Shown in pieces: positions 51,184 through 59,344 of a stretch of DNA of 64,000 bases (within the stretch, counting starts at the first letter, position 1; each line of letters starts with the position of its first letter). The position numbers and the translations under genes were made by a program. The DNA lies in assembly GCF_027988105.1 (NCBI RefSeq), contig NZ_JAQJZJ010000014.1:1-64000 (forward strand). Direction: 5' to 3'. The stretch is from Pseudomonas aestuarii. Its GTDB lineage: Bacteria > Pseudomonadota > Gammaproteobacteria > Pseudomonadales > Pseudomonadaceae. The notes beneath the pieces were generated by a model. That model saw only the letters and a list, made by a program, of their open reading frames with translations. It was not told where the DNA came from and did not search any database.

Positions 51184-52775
51184 ATGCCCCGCTGGAAGCG
51201 CTGCAGCAGGTGCTCGAGCGCACCCTGAACGGTATCGGCCAGACCCGCCAGGCCTTCCAGCCCCGGCTGCGGCTAAGCGAGGTCGGCACCATTACCCAGG
51301 TGTCCACCGGCATCGCCACTGTCAGTGGTCTGCCCGGCGCCGGCTTTGAGGAGTTGCTGAGTTTCCCCGGCGGCGTGTTCGGCATCGTCTTCAACCTCGA
51401 CGAAACTGAAATAGGCGTGGTGCTGCTGGGCGATTACGCCCACCTGCACGCCGGCGATCAGGTCCAACGCACCGGTCGGGTGATGGATGTGGCAGTGGGC
51501 GAGGCGCTGCTTGGGCGGGTCATCGATCCCCTGGGGCAGCCCCTGGATGGTCTAGGGCCGCTGACCTGCAGCGCGCGCCTGCCGATCGAGCGGCCGGCGG
51601 CGCCGATCATGGACCGGGCGCCGGTCAGCCAGCCACTGCAGACCGGCCTCAAGGTCATCGATGCGCTGATTCCCATCGGTCGCGGTCAGCGCGAGTTGAT
51701 TCTCGGCGACCGGCAGACGGGCAAGAGCGCCATCGCCCTGGATACCATTCTCAATCAGCACGATCAGAACGTGCTCTGTGTCTATTGCGCCATCGGCCAG
51801 CGCGCCTCGGCGGTGGCCAAGGCCGTGACGATCCTGCGCGCAAAAGGCGCGCTGGCCTACACCGTGGTGCTGGTCACCGAGGGCAACGCGGCCCCTGGCC
51901 TGGCCTATATCGCACCTTATGCGGCGACCAGCATCGCCGAATACTTTATGCAGGCCGGGCGCGATGTGCTGATCGTCTACGACGACCTGACCCAGCATGC
52001 CCGCGCCTACCGCGAGCTGTCCCTGTTGCTGCGCCGGCCGCCGGGGCGTGAGGCATTTCCCGGCGACATCTTCTATATCCACTCGCGTCTGCTGGAGCGT
52101 GCCACCCACCTGAACCCGGCACGCGGCGCGGGCTCGCTGACCGCGCTACCGGTCATCGAGACCGAAGCCCAGGACATCTCCGCCTATATTCCGACCAACT
52201 TGATCTCTATTACCGACGGCCAGATCTACCTGTCGCCGGTGCTGTTCGAGCTGGGCGTATTGCCCGCCGTGGATGTCGGCAAGTCGGTGTCGCGGGTCGG
52301 CGGCAAGGCGCAGCGGCCGGCGTATCGCGCGGTGTCGGGCGATCTGAAACTGGCGTATGCGCAGTTCGAAGAACTGGAGACCTTTGCCCGCTTCGGTGCG
52401 CGCCTGGATGCCGACAGCCAGTTGGTTATCGAGCACGGCCGGCGGATTCGCGCCTGCCTGAAACAGGCGGAGTTCGCCCCGGTGCCGGTGTCGGCGCAAA
52501 TCGCCACCTTGCTGGCCCTGAGCGGCGGGTTGTTCGATGACATTGCCCTGGCGCGGATGCGCGCGGCAGGCGCGGCGGTCGCCGCCGCGGCGGAACGCTT
52601 GCCTGAGGAACTGCGCGAGCGCCTGCAGGCAGCGGGCAAACTGCGTGAGGACGACCGCGAGGCCATTATCGCGGCCGCTCGTCAGGCGCTACGGGCCTTG
52701 CAGGCCGAGAGCGCACCCGCGGCCGCCACTCAGGTGGCGGCTGAGCCGGACAGCCGCGTGGAGAGCCGGCCATGA
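51180..52775 (+). CDS. atpA: N-ATPase alpha subunit
   Basis: A 531-aa non-catalytic F1 subunit. P-loop GDRQTGKSAIALDTIL, alpha signature VLCVYCAIGQRASAVAKAV, ALAYTVVLVTEGNAAPGLAY, and the Arg-finger region SISDGQIYLSP-type stretch (LISITDGQIYLSPVLFE, then SVSRVGGKAQRPAY). Longer than usual at the C-terminus (about 20 alanine-rich residues). ATGA overlaps with both atpF and atpG. Confidence 0.95.
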   Translation: MNAPLEALQQVLERTLNGIGQTRQAFQPRLRLSEVGTITQVSTGIATVSGLPGAGFEELLSFPGGVFGIVFNLDETEIGVVLLGDYAHLHAGDQVQRTGRVMDVAVGEALLGRVIDPLGQPLDGLGPLTCSARLPIERPAAPIMDRAPVSQPLQTGLKVIDALIPIGRGQRELILGDRQTGKSAIALDTILNQHDQNVLCVYCAIGQRASAVAKAVTILRAKGALAYTVVLVTEGNAAPGLAYIAPYAATSIAEYFMQAGRDVLIVYDDLTQHARAYRELSLLLRRPPGREAFPGDIFYIHSRLLERATHLNPARGAGSLTALPVIETEAQDISAYIPTNLISITDGQIYLSPVLFELGVLPAVDVGKSVSRVGGKAQRPAYRAVSGDLKLAYAQFEELETFARFGARLDADSQLVIEHGRRIRACLKQAEFAPVPVSAQIATLLALSGGLFDDIALARMRAAGAAVAAAAERLPEELRERLQAAGKLREDDREAIIAAARQALRALQAESAPAAATQVAAEPDSRVESRP

Positions 52776-53650
52776 GCGATACCTCGGCCAGCCTGCGCCG
52801 CAGCATCGCCAGCGCTGGCGATCTGCAGTCGGTGGTGCGGTCGATGAAAGCCCTGGCTGGCGCCAGCATCGGCCAGTATGAGCAATCGGTGCTGGCCCTG
52901 GCCGAGTACTATCGCAGCGTCGAGCTGGGCCTGAGTCTGTGTCTGCGCCAGCCCCAGGCGCGCCGGGCCATCGAGCCCGCGCCCGCAGCGAAGGACGCCA
53001 TCGGCGCTATCGTGTTTGGCTCCGATCAGGGGCTGGTGGGCCAGTTCAATGAGCGGGTGGCCGAGTTCGCTATCCAGGCCCTCGCCGATATCCCCGGCGA
53101 CCTGCAGGTCTGGGCGGTGGGCGAGCGTGTGCATGGCTGCCTGGAGCAGGCCGGTCTGCCGCTCAAGGGGTTGTTCCGCGTGCCCAGTTCGGTAAAGGGC
53201 ATTGCGCCGCTGGTGGGGCAGATTCAGCTGGACAGCGAGGCGCACCTGACCAATGAGCGGGCGCGTTTTTATGTGTTTCATAATCGTCCGCAGGTCGGCA
53301 TGAGCTACGCACCTGTCAGTCAGCGACTGTTGCCCCTGGACCGGCAATGGCAGCAGGATCTGGCGCACATTTCCTGGCCCAGCGGCGCGCTGCCGGAAAT
53401 TCTTCATGACGCCGGGCAAACCCTGCGCGCGCTGATTCGCGAATACCTGTTCATTTCGCTGTTTCGCGCCTGCGCCGAGTCGCTGGCCAGCGAGAACGCC
53501 AGCCGCCTGGCGGCGATGCAGCGGGCGGATAAAAATATCGAGGAGTTGCTGGAACAGCTGCACAGTGACTTCAACCGCCTGCGCCAGAGCAGCATCGATG
53601 CCGAGCTGTTCGAGGTGATCTCCGGGTACGAGTCGCTGACATCGCGCTAG
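52772..53650 (+). CDS. atpG: N-ATPase gamma subunit
   Basis: A 292-aa rotor shaft. The N-terminal coil is SLRRSIASAGDLQSVVRSMK, the central GAIVFGSDQGLVGQFNERVA is the gamma-fold signature, and the C-terminal coil ends SSIDAELFEVISGYESLTSR. Length is normal. Its stop TAG (53648-53650) is contributed by the CTAG flank of the MITE-like element, so the last one or two residues may differ from the ancestral protein. It starts in an ATGA overlap with atpA and ends the operon. Confidence 0.92.
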   Translation: MSDTSASLRRSIASAGDLQSVVRSMKALAGASIGQYEQSVLALAEYYRSVELGLSLCLRQPQARRAIEPAPAAKDAIGAIVFGSDQGLVGQFNERVAEFAIQALADIPGDLQVWAVGERVHGCLEQAGLPLKGLFRVPSSVKGIAPLVGQIQLDSEAHLTNERARFYVFHNRPQVGMSYAPVSQRLLPLDRQWQQDLAHISWPSGALPEILHDAGQTLRALIREYLFISLFRACAESLASENASRLAAMQRADKNIEELLEQLHSDFNRLRQSSIDAELFEVISGYESLTSR

Positions 53651-53815
53651 CAGCCTGCCGGACTTGACCGTCCGTAGCGAGGGAAAGTCCGGTTTGAGGC
53701 AGTTTTTGGGCTCTTTTGAGGCGAATAGTCGCTCTATTTAACGAAAAAGAGCGCAGAAAATGACCAAATCCGGCTTTTCCGCAGTAGGACAGTGTTAAGT
53801 CCGACAGGCTGCTAG
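53647..53815. mobile_element. MITE-like palindromic element with CTAG flanks
   Basis: A 169-base element bounded by CTAG at both ends. Inside, left end CAGCCTGCCGGACTTGAC and right end (reverse) CAGCCTGTCGGACTTAAC match at 16 of 18 positions. The complementarity continues inward in imperfect form (GTCC..GAAA..CCGG..TTTGG, then GGCTCTTTT against GCGCTCTTTTT) so the whole element folds into a long hairpin. It has no ORF. CTAG is probably the target duplication; the parent transposase is not in the window. Confidence 0.8.
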
Positions 53816-53825
53816 GCACCGGCGC

Positions 53826-54179
53826 TTATGCCAGGTGCTCGGGTTGCACCGCCTCACCGGACTTGAGGTCGAGGCGCTGGCGGATGTCTTCGAACATGGC
53901 GTCGTATTTGTGGTGCATTGAAATGATATTCGCCGTTTTCGGCAGGCCGTGTTTCTGCGCCAGGTGGAAACAGTTGCTGGCAAAGTTGCACGCCATGTCC
54001 CTGGGCAGTTCGAACGCCTCGGTAAAGGTTGTGCCGTTGATTTCACCGTGCATGCTGAAGTGCATGGCTGTACCCGTCGCGGGGGCATTGACCACCTGAT
54101 ACTCGACGTGGATGTCGTAGCCAAAGTCGTTGGGTTGCAAGGGCGCACGGGTGATATGCAGATGGCCGGGTTCGCTCAT
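53826..54179 (-). CDS. DUF5064 family protein
   Basis: 117 aa, soluble. It reads HLHITRAPLQPNDFGYDIHV, then YQVVNAPATGTAMHFSMHGE, a beta-rich half, and a helical CNFASNCFHLAQKHG. This matches the Pseudomonas DUF5064 group. GGAG precedes ATG 54179; the longer frame is not conserved. It lies downstream of arcC on the same strand and may be in its transcript. Function unknown. Confidence 0.8.
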   Translation of the reverse strand: MSEPGHLHITRAPLQPNDFGYDIHVEYQVVNAPATGTAMHFSMHGEINGTTFTEAFELPRDMACNFASNCFHLAQKHGLPKTANIISMHHKYDAMFEDIRQRLDLKSGEAVQPEHLA

Positions 54180-54213
54180 GGGTGAGGCTCCTGTCAGTGT
54201 GGGCATGGGGATG

Positions 54214-55143
54214 TCAGTGATAATGAATGCCCGGTTGCGCGGTGCTGATCCGGGTGCCGGCCTTGCCTTGAACAATGGCTTGGATATCCGCCAATGAGCC
54301 GATCACCGCGACTTTGCCGGTATGGCGGGCGAATTCGCAGGCGGCCTGGACCTTGGGCCCCATGGAACCGGCGGCAAAGTCGAACTCGGCCAGTGCGTCC
54401 GGGTGGGCGACGCTGATGGATTTTTGCGTCGCCTGGCCCCAGTCGCTAAACACCGCGCTGACATCGGTGGCAATCACCAGCAGATCGCTGTCCAGTTGTT
54501 CGGCCAGTAGCGCCGAGCACAGGTCCTTGTCGATCACCGCTTCCACGCCCTTGAGCTTGCCGTCTGTGCCGTACAACGTGGGGATACCGCCGCCGCCGGC
54601 GCAGATGACGATGCAGCCTTTCTCCAGCAGCCAGGTGATCGGGCGGATTTCGAAGATCCGGGTCGGCCGCGGGCTGGCGACCACGCGGCGAAACTGCTCG
54701 CCATCGGCGGCGATGCTCCAGCCGTTTTCGGCGGCCAGGCGCTCGGCCTCGGCCTTGCTGTAGACCGGGCCAATCGGTTTGCTCGGGTGTTGAAAGGCCG
54801 GGTCGGCCGGGTCGACTTCCACCTGGGTCAGCAGGGTGGCGAAAGGCACCTCGACGGGCAGCAGGTTGCCCAGTTCCTGTTCGATCATGTAGCCGATCAT
54901 GCCTTCGGTTTCGGCGCCCAGCACATCCAGCGGATAGGGGTTGAGCGAGGTGTAAGCGGCGGCCTGCAAGGAGAGCAGGCCGACCTGAGGGCCGTTGCCG
55001 TGCGCCACGACCAGCTCGACACCCGGGGCTATTTTGGCCAGCTGTTCGGCGGCGATACGGATATTGATCCGTTGATTGTCCGCCGTCATGGGTTGACCGC
55101 GGCGAAGGAGGGCGTTGCCGCCCAGTGCGACGACGATACGCAT
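54214..55143 (-). CDS. arcC: Carbamate kinase
   Basis: 309 aa. It transfers phosphate from carbamoyl phosphate to ADP, the ATP-yielding step of the arginine deiminase pathway. Features: RIVVALGGNALLRRGQPMTA, ELVVAHGNGPQVGLLSLQAA, VICAGGGGIPTLYG and KDLCSALLAEQLDSDLLVIA. AGGGGAC precedes the ATG. Third enzyme gene and last of arcDABC; 110 bases after arcB. Confidence 0.95.
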   Translation of the reverse strand: MRIVVALGGNALLRRGQPMTADNQRINIRIAAEQLAKIAPGVELVVAHGNGPQVGLLSLQAAAYTSLNPYPLDVLGAETEGMIGYMIEQELGNLLPVEVPFATLLTQVEVDPADPAFQHPSKPIGPVYSKAEAERLAAENGWSIAADGEQFRRVVASPRPTRIFEIRPITWLLEKGCIVICAGGGGIPTLYGTDGKLKGVEAVIDKDLCSALLAEQLDSDLLVIATDVSAVFSDWGQATQKSISVAHPDALAEFDFAAGSMGPKVQAACEFARHTGKVAVIGSLADIQAIVQGKAGTRISTAQPGIHYH

Positions 55144-55253
55144 AGTGCATGTCCCCTAGAGGTGATGGCTTTTGCCTGCCAGCGACTGACTGGCCAGCAG
55201 CGTGCACCGTGCGGCGTGGCTGGCCAGCGCCAGCCACGCGGGCGCATCAGCGG

Positions 55254-56264
55254 TCAGATATCAGCCAGAGCCGAAACCAGAATGGCCTTGATGGTGTGCA
55301 TGCGGTTTTCCGCCTGATCGAAGGCAATATTGGCCGGCGATTCGAACACCTCTTCGGTGACTTCCACGCCGTTTGCCAGGTTCGGGTGGCGCTCGGCCAG
55401 CGCCTTGCCCACTTCGGTCTCGCTGTTATGAAAGGCTGGCAGGCAATGCATGAATTTCACCCGGGGATTGCCCGCGGCTTTCATCATCTGCGCATTCACC
55501 TGGTAGGGCAGCAGCTGGGCGATGCGCTGATCCCATACCTCGGCGGGTTCGCCCATGGAGACCCAGACATCGGTATGGATGAAATCAACGTCCTTGACCG
55601 CTTCCCTGGGGTCATCGGTGAGGGTCAGGCGCGCGCCACTGGCGTCGGCAAAGGCTTGGCATTGGGCGATGAACTCGGGCGCCGGCCAGAGCTCCTTGGG
55701 CGCGCCGATACGCACGTCCATGCCCAGCTTGGCGCCGACCATCAGCAGCGAGTTGCCCATGTTGTAGCGGGCATCGCCGAGGTAGGCGTAGCTGATGTCA
55801 TGCAGCGGTTTGTCGCTGTGCTCGCGCATGGTCAGCACGTCGGCAATCATCTGGGTCGGGTGGAATTCTGCCGTCAGGCCATTGAACACCGGCACGCCGG
55901 CGTACTTGGCCAGCTCCTCGACTATTTCCTGGCCGAAACCACGGTACTCGATGGCGTCGAACATGCGCCCCAATACGCGGGCGGTGTCCTTCATGCTTTC
56001 CTTGTGGCCGATCTGCGAGGAGCCCGGTTCTATCAGGGTGACATGGGCGCCCTGGTCATGGGCCGCGACCTCGAAGGCGCAGCGGGTGCGGGTCGAACTC
56101 TTTTCGAAGATCAGGGCGATGTTCTTGCGCTGGAGGTGCTGTTGCTCGGTGCCGGTGTACTTGGCGCGTTTCAGGTCGCGGGCCAGATCCAGCAGGTAGC
56201 GCAGTTCCTGAGGGGTGTGATGCATCAAGCTGAGCAGGTTGCGGTTGTGCAGATTAAAAGCCAT
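55254..56264 (-). CDS. arcB: Catabolic ornithine carbamoyltransferase
   Basis: 336 aa. It converts citrulline and phosphate to ornithine and carbamoyl phosphate. Carbamoyl phosphate site S57-T-R-T-R61 (EKSSTRTRCAFE), and the ornithine-loop HCLPAFHNSETEVGKALAER. The length and the N-terminus AFNLHNRNLLSLMHHTPQEL match catabolic ArcB, not anabolic ArgF. AAGGAAA precedes the ATG. In arcDABC, after arcA by 58 bases. Confidence 0.96.
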   Translation of the reverse strand: MAFNLHNRNLLSLMHHTPQELRYLLDLARDLKRAKYTGTEQQHLQRKNIALIFEKSSTRTRCAFEVAAHDQGAHVTLIEPGSSQIGHKESMKDTARVLGRMFDAIEYRGFGQEIVEELAKYAGVPVFNGLTAEFHPTQMIADVLTMREHSDKPLHDISYAYLGDARYNMGNSLLMVGAKLGMDVRIGAPKELWPAPEFIAQCQAFADASGARLTLTDDPREAVKDVDFIHTDVWVSMGEPAEVWDQRIAQLLPYQVNAQMMKAAGNPRVKFMHCLPAFHNSETEVGKALAERHPNLANGVEVTEEVFESPANIAFDQAENRMHTIKAILVSALADI

Positions 56265-56322
56265 GACAGTTTCCTTGTGAGAAATGGGCGCGGCAGGCTT
56301 GGGTAAAGCCTGCCGAGCGCAA

Positions 56323-57576
56323 TTAGTAATCGACAGGGTCTCGGATGATTGGGCAGCTCATGCAATGGCCGCCGCCGCGACCGCGACCCAGTTCGCTGGC
56401 GTCGATGGTGATGACTTCCACCCCGGCCTTGCGCAGCTGGGTATTGGTGTAGGTGTTGCGGTCGTAACCGATCACCACCCCCGGTTCGAGGGCCAGCACA
56501 TTGTTGCCATCATCCCACTGCTCGCGTTCGGCCTCGTAGCTGTCACCACCGGTTTGTACTGCGCGCAGTTGCTTGAGGTTCAGCGCTTCGGCCACCACCT
56601 GCAGGAATGGCTGGTCTTCGCGGCGAATATCGATGCCGCCGGGTTTGCTCGGGTCGGGGCGCAAGCTGAACGGCACGATCTGGTCGACCACGTCGGGGAA
56701 GATCGTCACCAGGTCGCGATCGCAGAAGCTGAATACCGTGTCCAGGTGCATGGCCGCCCGCGACTGCGGCAGGCCGGCGACTATCACCCGCTCGACCGCG
56801 CCCTTGGCGAACAGGTTCTGCGCCAGCTGGCCGATGGCCTGGCGCGAGCTGCGCTCGCCCATGCCGATCAGCACCACACCGTTACCAATCGGCATTACGT
56901 CGCCCCCTTCCAGGCTGGCCGAACCGTGGTCGAGGTCCGGGTCGCCGTACCAGGTTGCGAAGTCGGCGTTGGCGAATTCGGGGTGGAACCGGTAGATGGC
57001 CGTGGCCAGCAGGGTTTCCTGGCGGCGCGCCGGCCAATGCATCGGATTGAGGGTGACGCCGCCGTAAATCCAGCAGCTGGTGTCACGGGTGAACAGGGTG
57101 TTGGGCAGCGGTGGCACGACAAAGCTGGCCGGGCCGATAAAGTCGCCGAGCATCTTCAGGCTGGCGCTTTCGCCCAGTCCTTTGAGCAGATCGCGCACGG
57201 ATACTCCGCCGATCAGGTATTCGGCGAGAACCCGAGGTTCCTGGCCTTCCAGCCAGCTGCGCACGTCGTTCTGCAGGCCGATACCGACCAGGTTGGCGGT
57301 GATCTTGCGGTCGAGAATCCATTGCAGCGCCGCAGGGTTCTGTACGGTTTCGCTGAGCAGGTTATGCATCTCCAGCACGTCGACGCCACGCTCGCGCATC
57401 TTGCTGACAAAGTCGAAGTGGTCGCGCTTGGCCTGGCTGACCCAGATCACGTCATCGAACAGCAGTTCATCGCTGTTGTTCGGCGTCAGGCGCAGGTGCG
57501 CCAAGCCTGGCGAACAGACCATAACCTTGTGCAGCTTGCCGACTTCGGAATGCACCCCGAGTTTTCCAATACTCAT
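56323..57576 (-). CDS. arcA: Arginine deiminase
   Basis: 417 aa. It hydrolyses arginine to citrulline and ammonia. Features: GVHSEVGKLHKVMVCSPGLA, FTRDTSCWIYGGVTLNPMHW, EGGDVMPIGNGVVLIGMGER and the C-terminal catalytic Cys405 in GGGHCMSCPIIRDPVDY. AAGGAAT precedes ATG 57576. It starts 17 bases after the arcD stop. Intact active site and normal length. Confidence 0.97.
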   Translation of the reverse strand: MSIGKLGVHSEVGKLHKVMVCSPGLAHLRLTPNNSDELLFDDVIWVSQAKRDHFDFVSKMRERGVDVLEMHNLLSETVQNPAALQWILDRKITANLVGIGLQNDVRSWLEGQEPRVLAEYLIGGVSVRDLLKGLGESASLKMLGDFIGPASFVVPPLPNTLFTRDTSCWIYGGVTLNPMHWPARRQETLLATAIYRFHPEFANADFATWYGDPDLDHGSASLEGGDVMPIGNGVVLIGMGERSSRQAIGQLAQNLFAKGAVERVIVAGLPQSRAAMHLDTVFSFCDRDLVTIFPDVVDQIVPFSLRPDPSKPGGIDIRREDQPFLQVVAEALNLKQLRAVQTGGDSYEAEREQWDDGNNVLALEPGVVIGYDRNTYTNTQLRKAGVEVITIDASELGRGRGGGHCMSCPIIRDPVDY

Positions 57577-57593
57577 GTCATAAATTCCTTCTG

Positions 57594-59021
57594 TTAGAGG
57601 CTGAGGAAGCCGGCATAGAGGCTATAGGCGGCAATGCCGGCACCGGTCAACACGGCCAGGAAAATCAGTTGCTCCACGCGGGTGAAAACAGCCTGGCCCT
57701 GCTCGCGCCTGGCTTTGGCGAAGAACAGCGCACCCGGCGCATAGAGCAGCGCGGACAGCAGGACGTACTGCACACCGCCGGCATACACCAGCCACACCGC
57801 ATAGATCACCGCGATCAGGCCGATTAGCAGATCCTTGCGCCGCGCACCAGGCTGGCCTTCGTAGGTCTCGCCGCGTACCGCCAGCAGCACCGCATAGGCG
57901 GCGGACCAGAAATATGGCAGCAGAATCATCGAAGTGGCCAGGTACAGCAGCTTGAGGTAGGTGGCGTCGTTGAACAGGGTGACGATCAGAAACAGCTGGA
58001 TCAGGCCGTTGGACAACCACAGCGCATTGACCGGCGCGTGCTTGGCGTTTTCCTTTTTCAGGAAGTTCGGCATGGTCTGATCGCGCGCACCAACGAACAG
58101 GATCTCTGCACACAGCAGGGTCCAGGACAGCAGCGCGCCGAGCAGCGAAACGATCAGGCCGATGCCAATCAGCGCCGCGCCCCAGGGGCCGACCACCTGC
58201 TGCAGCACGCCAGCCATGGAGGGGTTCTTCAATCCGGCCAGTTCGGCCTGGCTGAGGATGCCCATGGACAGCACGTTGACCATCACCAATAGCAGCAATA
58301 CCCCAAGGAAACCGATCACCGTGGCCTTGCCGACATCGGCGCGGCTCTCGGCGCGCGCCGAATAAACGCTGGCCCCTTCGATGCCGATAAACACCCAGAC
58401 GGTGACCAGCATCATGTTGCGCACCTGATCCAGCACGCTGCCCAGCTCCAGGTTGCCGCGCCCCCAGAAATCGGCGGTGAATACCTCGAGCTGAAAGGCG
58501 ATGGCGGTGAGGACGACAAACAGCAGCAGCGGCACGATCTTGGCAACGGTGGTCACCAAGTTGATGAAGGCGGCCTCGCGGATGCCGCGCAGCACCAGAA
58601 AATGCACGGCCCAGAGCAGCAGCGAGGCGCCGATGATGGCGGCCGGGGTATTGCCTTCACCAAAGATCGGGAAGAAATAGCCCAGGGTGCTGAACAGCAG
58701 GACGAAGTAGCTGACGTTGCCGATCCAGGCGCTGATCCAGTAGCCCCAGGCCGAGGAGAAACCCATGTAGTCACCAAAACCGGCCTTGGCGTAGGCGTAG
58801 ACCCCGGCATCCAGTTCCGGTTTGCGCACGGCCAGGCTCTGGAAGACGAAGGCCAGGGTCAGCATGCCGACCGCGGTGATGGCCCAGCCGATCAGGATGG
58901 CCCCGGCGCTGGCGCTGGCCGCCATGTTCTGTGGCAGCGAGAAGATCCCCCCGCCGACCATCGAGCCCACCACCAGGGCGACCAGTGCGGCCAGTCGCAG
59001 TTTTGTGGAAGCCTGGGGCAT
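57594..59021 (-). CDS. arcD: Arginine:ornithine antiporter
   Basis: A 475-aa APC-family inner-membrane antiporter with about 12-13 helices. Opens LRLAALVALVVGSMVGGGIF, has KPELDAGVYAYAKAGFGDYM and VWVFIGIEGASVYSARAESR. It exchanges external arginine for ornithine with no net energy cost. ATG 59021 follows AAGGAG; the frame is open 11 codons further. First gene of the operon, with an Anr box 60 bases upstream. Confidence 0.95.
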   Translation of the reverse strand: MPQASTKLRLAALVALVVGSMVGGGIFSLPQNMAASASAGAILIGWAITAVGMLTLAFVFQSLAVRKPELDAGVYAYAKAGFGDYMGFSSAWGYWISAWIGNVSYFVLLFSTLGYFFPIFGEGNTPAAIIGASLLLWAVHFLVLRGIREAAFINLVTTVAKIVPLLLFVVLTAIAFQLEVFTADFWGRGNLELGSVLDQVRNMMLVTVWVFIGIEGASVYSARAESRADVGKATVIGFLGVLLLLVMVNVLSMGILSQAELAGLKNPSMAGVLQQVVGPWGAALIGIGLIVSLLGALLSWTLLCAEILFVGARDQTMPNFLKKENAKHAPVNALWLSNGLIQLFLIVTLFNDATYLKLLYLATSMILLPYFWSAAYAVLLAVRGETYEGQPGARRKDLLIGLIAVIYAVWLVYAGGVQYVLLSALLYAPGALFFAKARREQGQAVFTRVEQLIFLAVLTGAGIAAYSLYAGFLSL

Positions 59022-59080
59022 GGTGTTTCTCCTTGAGGGTATGGCGAGCGCCATTGACCCACGTCGGGCCTCAGGCGGTG

Positions 59081-59094
59081 CTGACCTGGGTCAA
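59081..59094 (-). promoter_or_regulatory. Anr/FNR box of arcDABC
   Basis: On the minus strand TTGACCCAGGTCAG, an FNR-type palindrome (TTGAY-N4-RTCAR). The P. aeruginosa arcD box, as I recall it, is TTGACGTGGATCAG, so 11 of 14 bases agree including both half-sites. With the box centred at -41.5, transcription would begin near 59046, 25 bases before arcD. Predicts induction by oxygen limitation. Confidence 0.75.
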
Positions 59095-59278
59095 GGGTAG
59101 GAGGGGGGCAGCCGATGGCCGGGTTCTCCCGGGCGATGTCCCGGCTGGGTGTTGAGTCCGGTCGCCGCCTGTGGCCGCCGCTCAACCGCGAATCTTGTCT
59201 GTGTTTAGACGTGGTTCGCGGATAAACCCGTGACTACAAAATATTGCCCTCGTGCAGCCTGTGACCGGAATAGCGCCC

Positions 59279-59306
59279 AAAAAAAGCCCGGCACTGAGGC
59301 CGGGCT
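59279..59306 (-). terminator. Terminator of dctPQM
   Basis: On the minus strand AGCCCGGC and GCCGGGCT form an 8-bp stem with a 6-base loop, followed by TTTTTTT. Confidence 0.9.
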
Positions 59307-59344
59307 GAGGGTGGTACTGGGAAGCACACACGGAGTCGTCGCGA

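Larger units (their letters stand above)
59022..59344. other. Intergenic region between arcD and dctM
   Basis: 323 bases holding the arcD promoter with its Anr box (59081-59094) and the dctM terminator (59279-59306). The rest, 59100-59275, shows nothing I can name. Confidence 0.5.
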
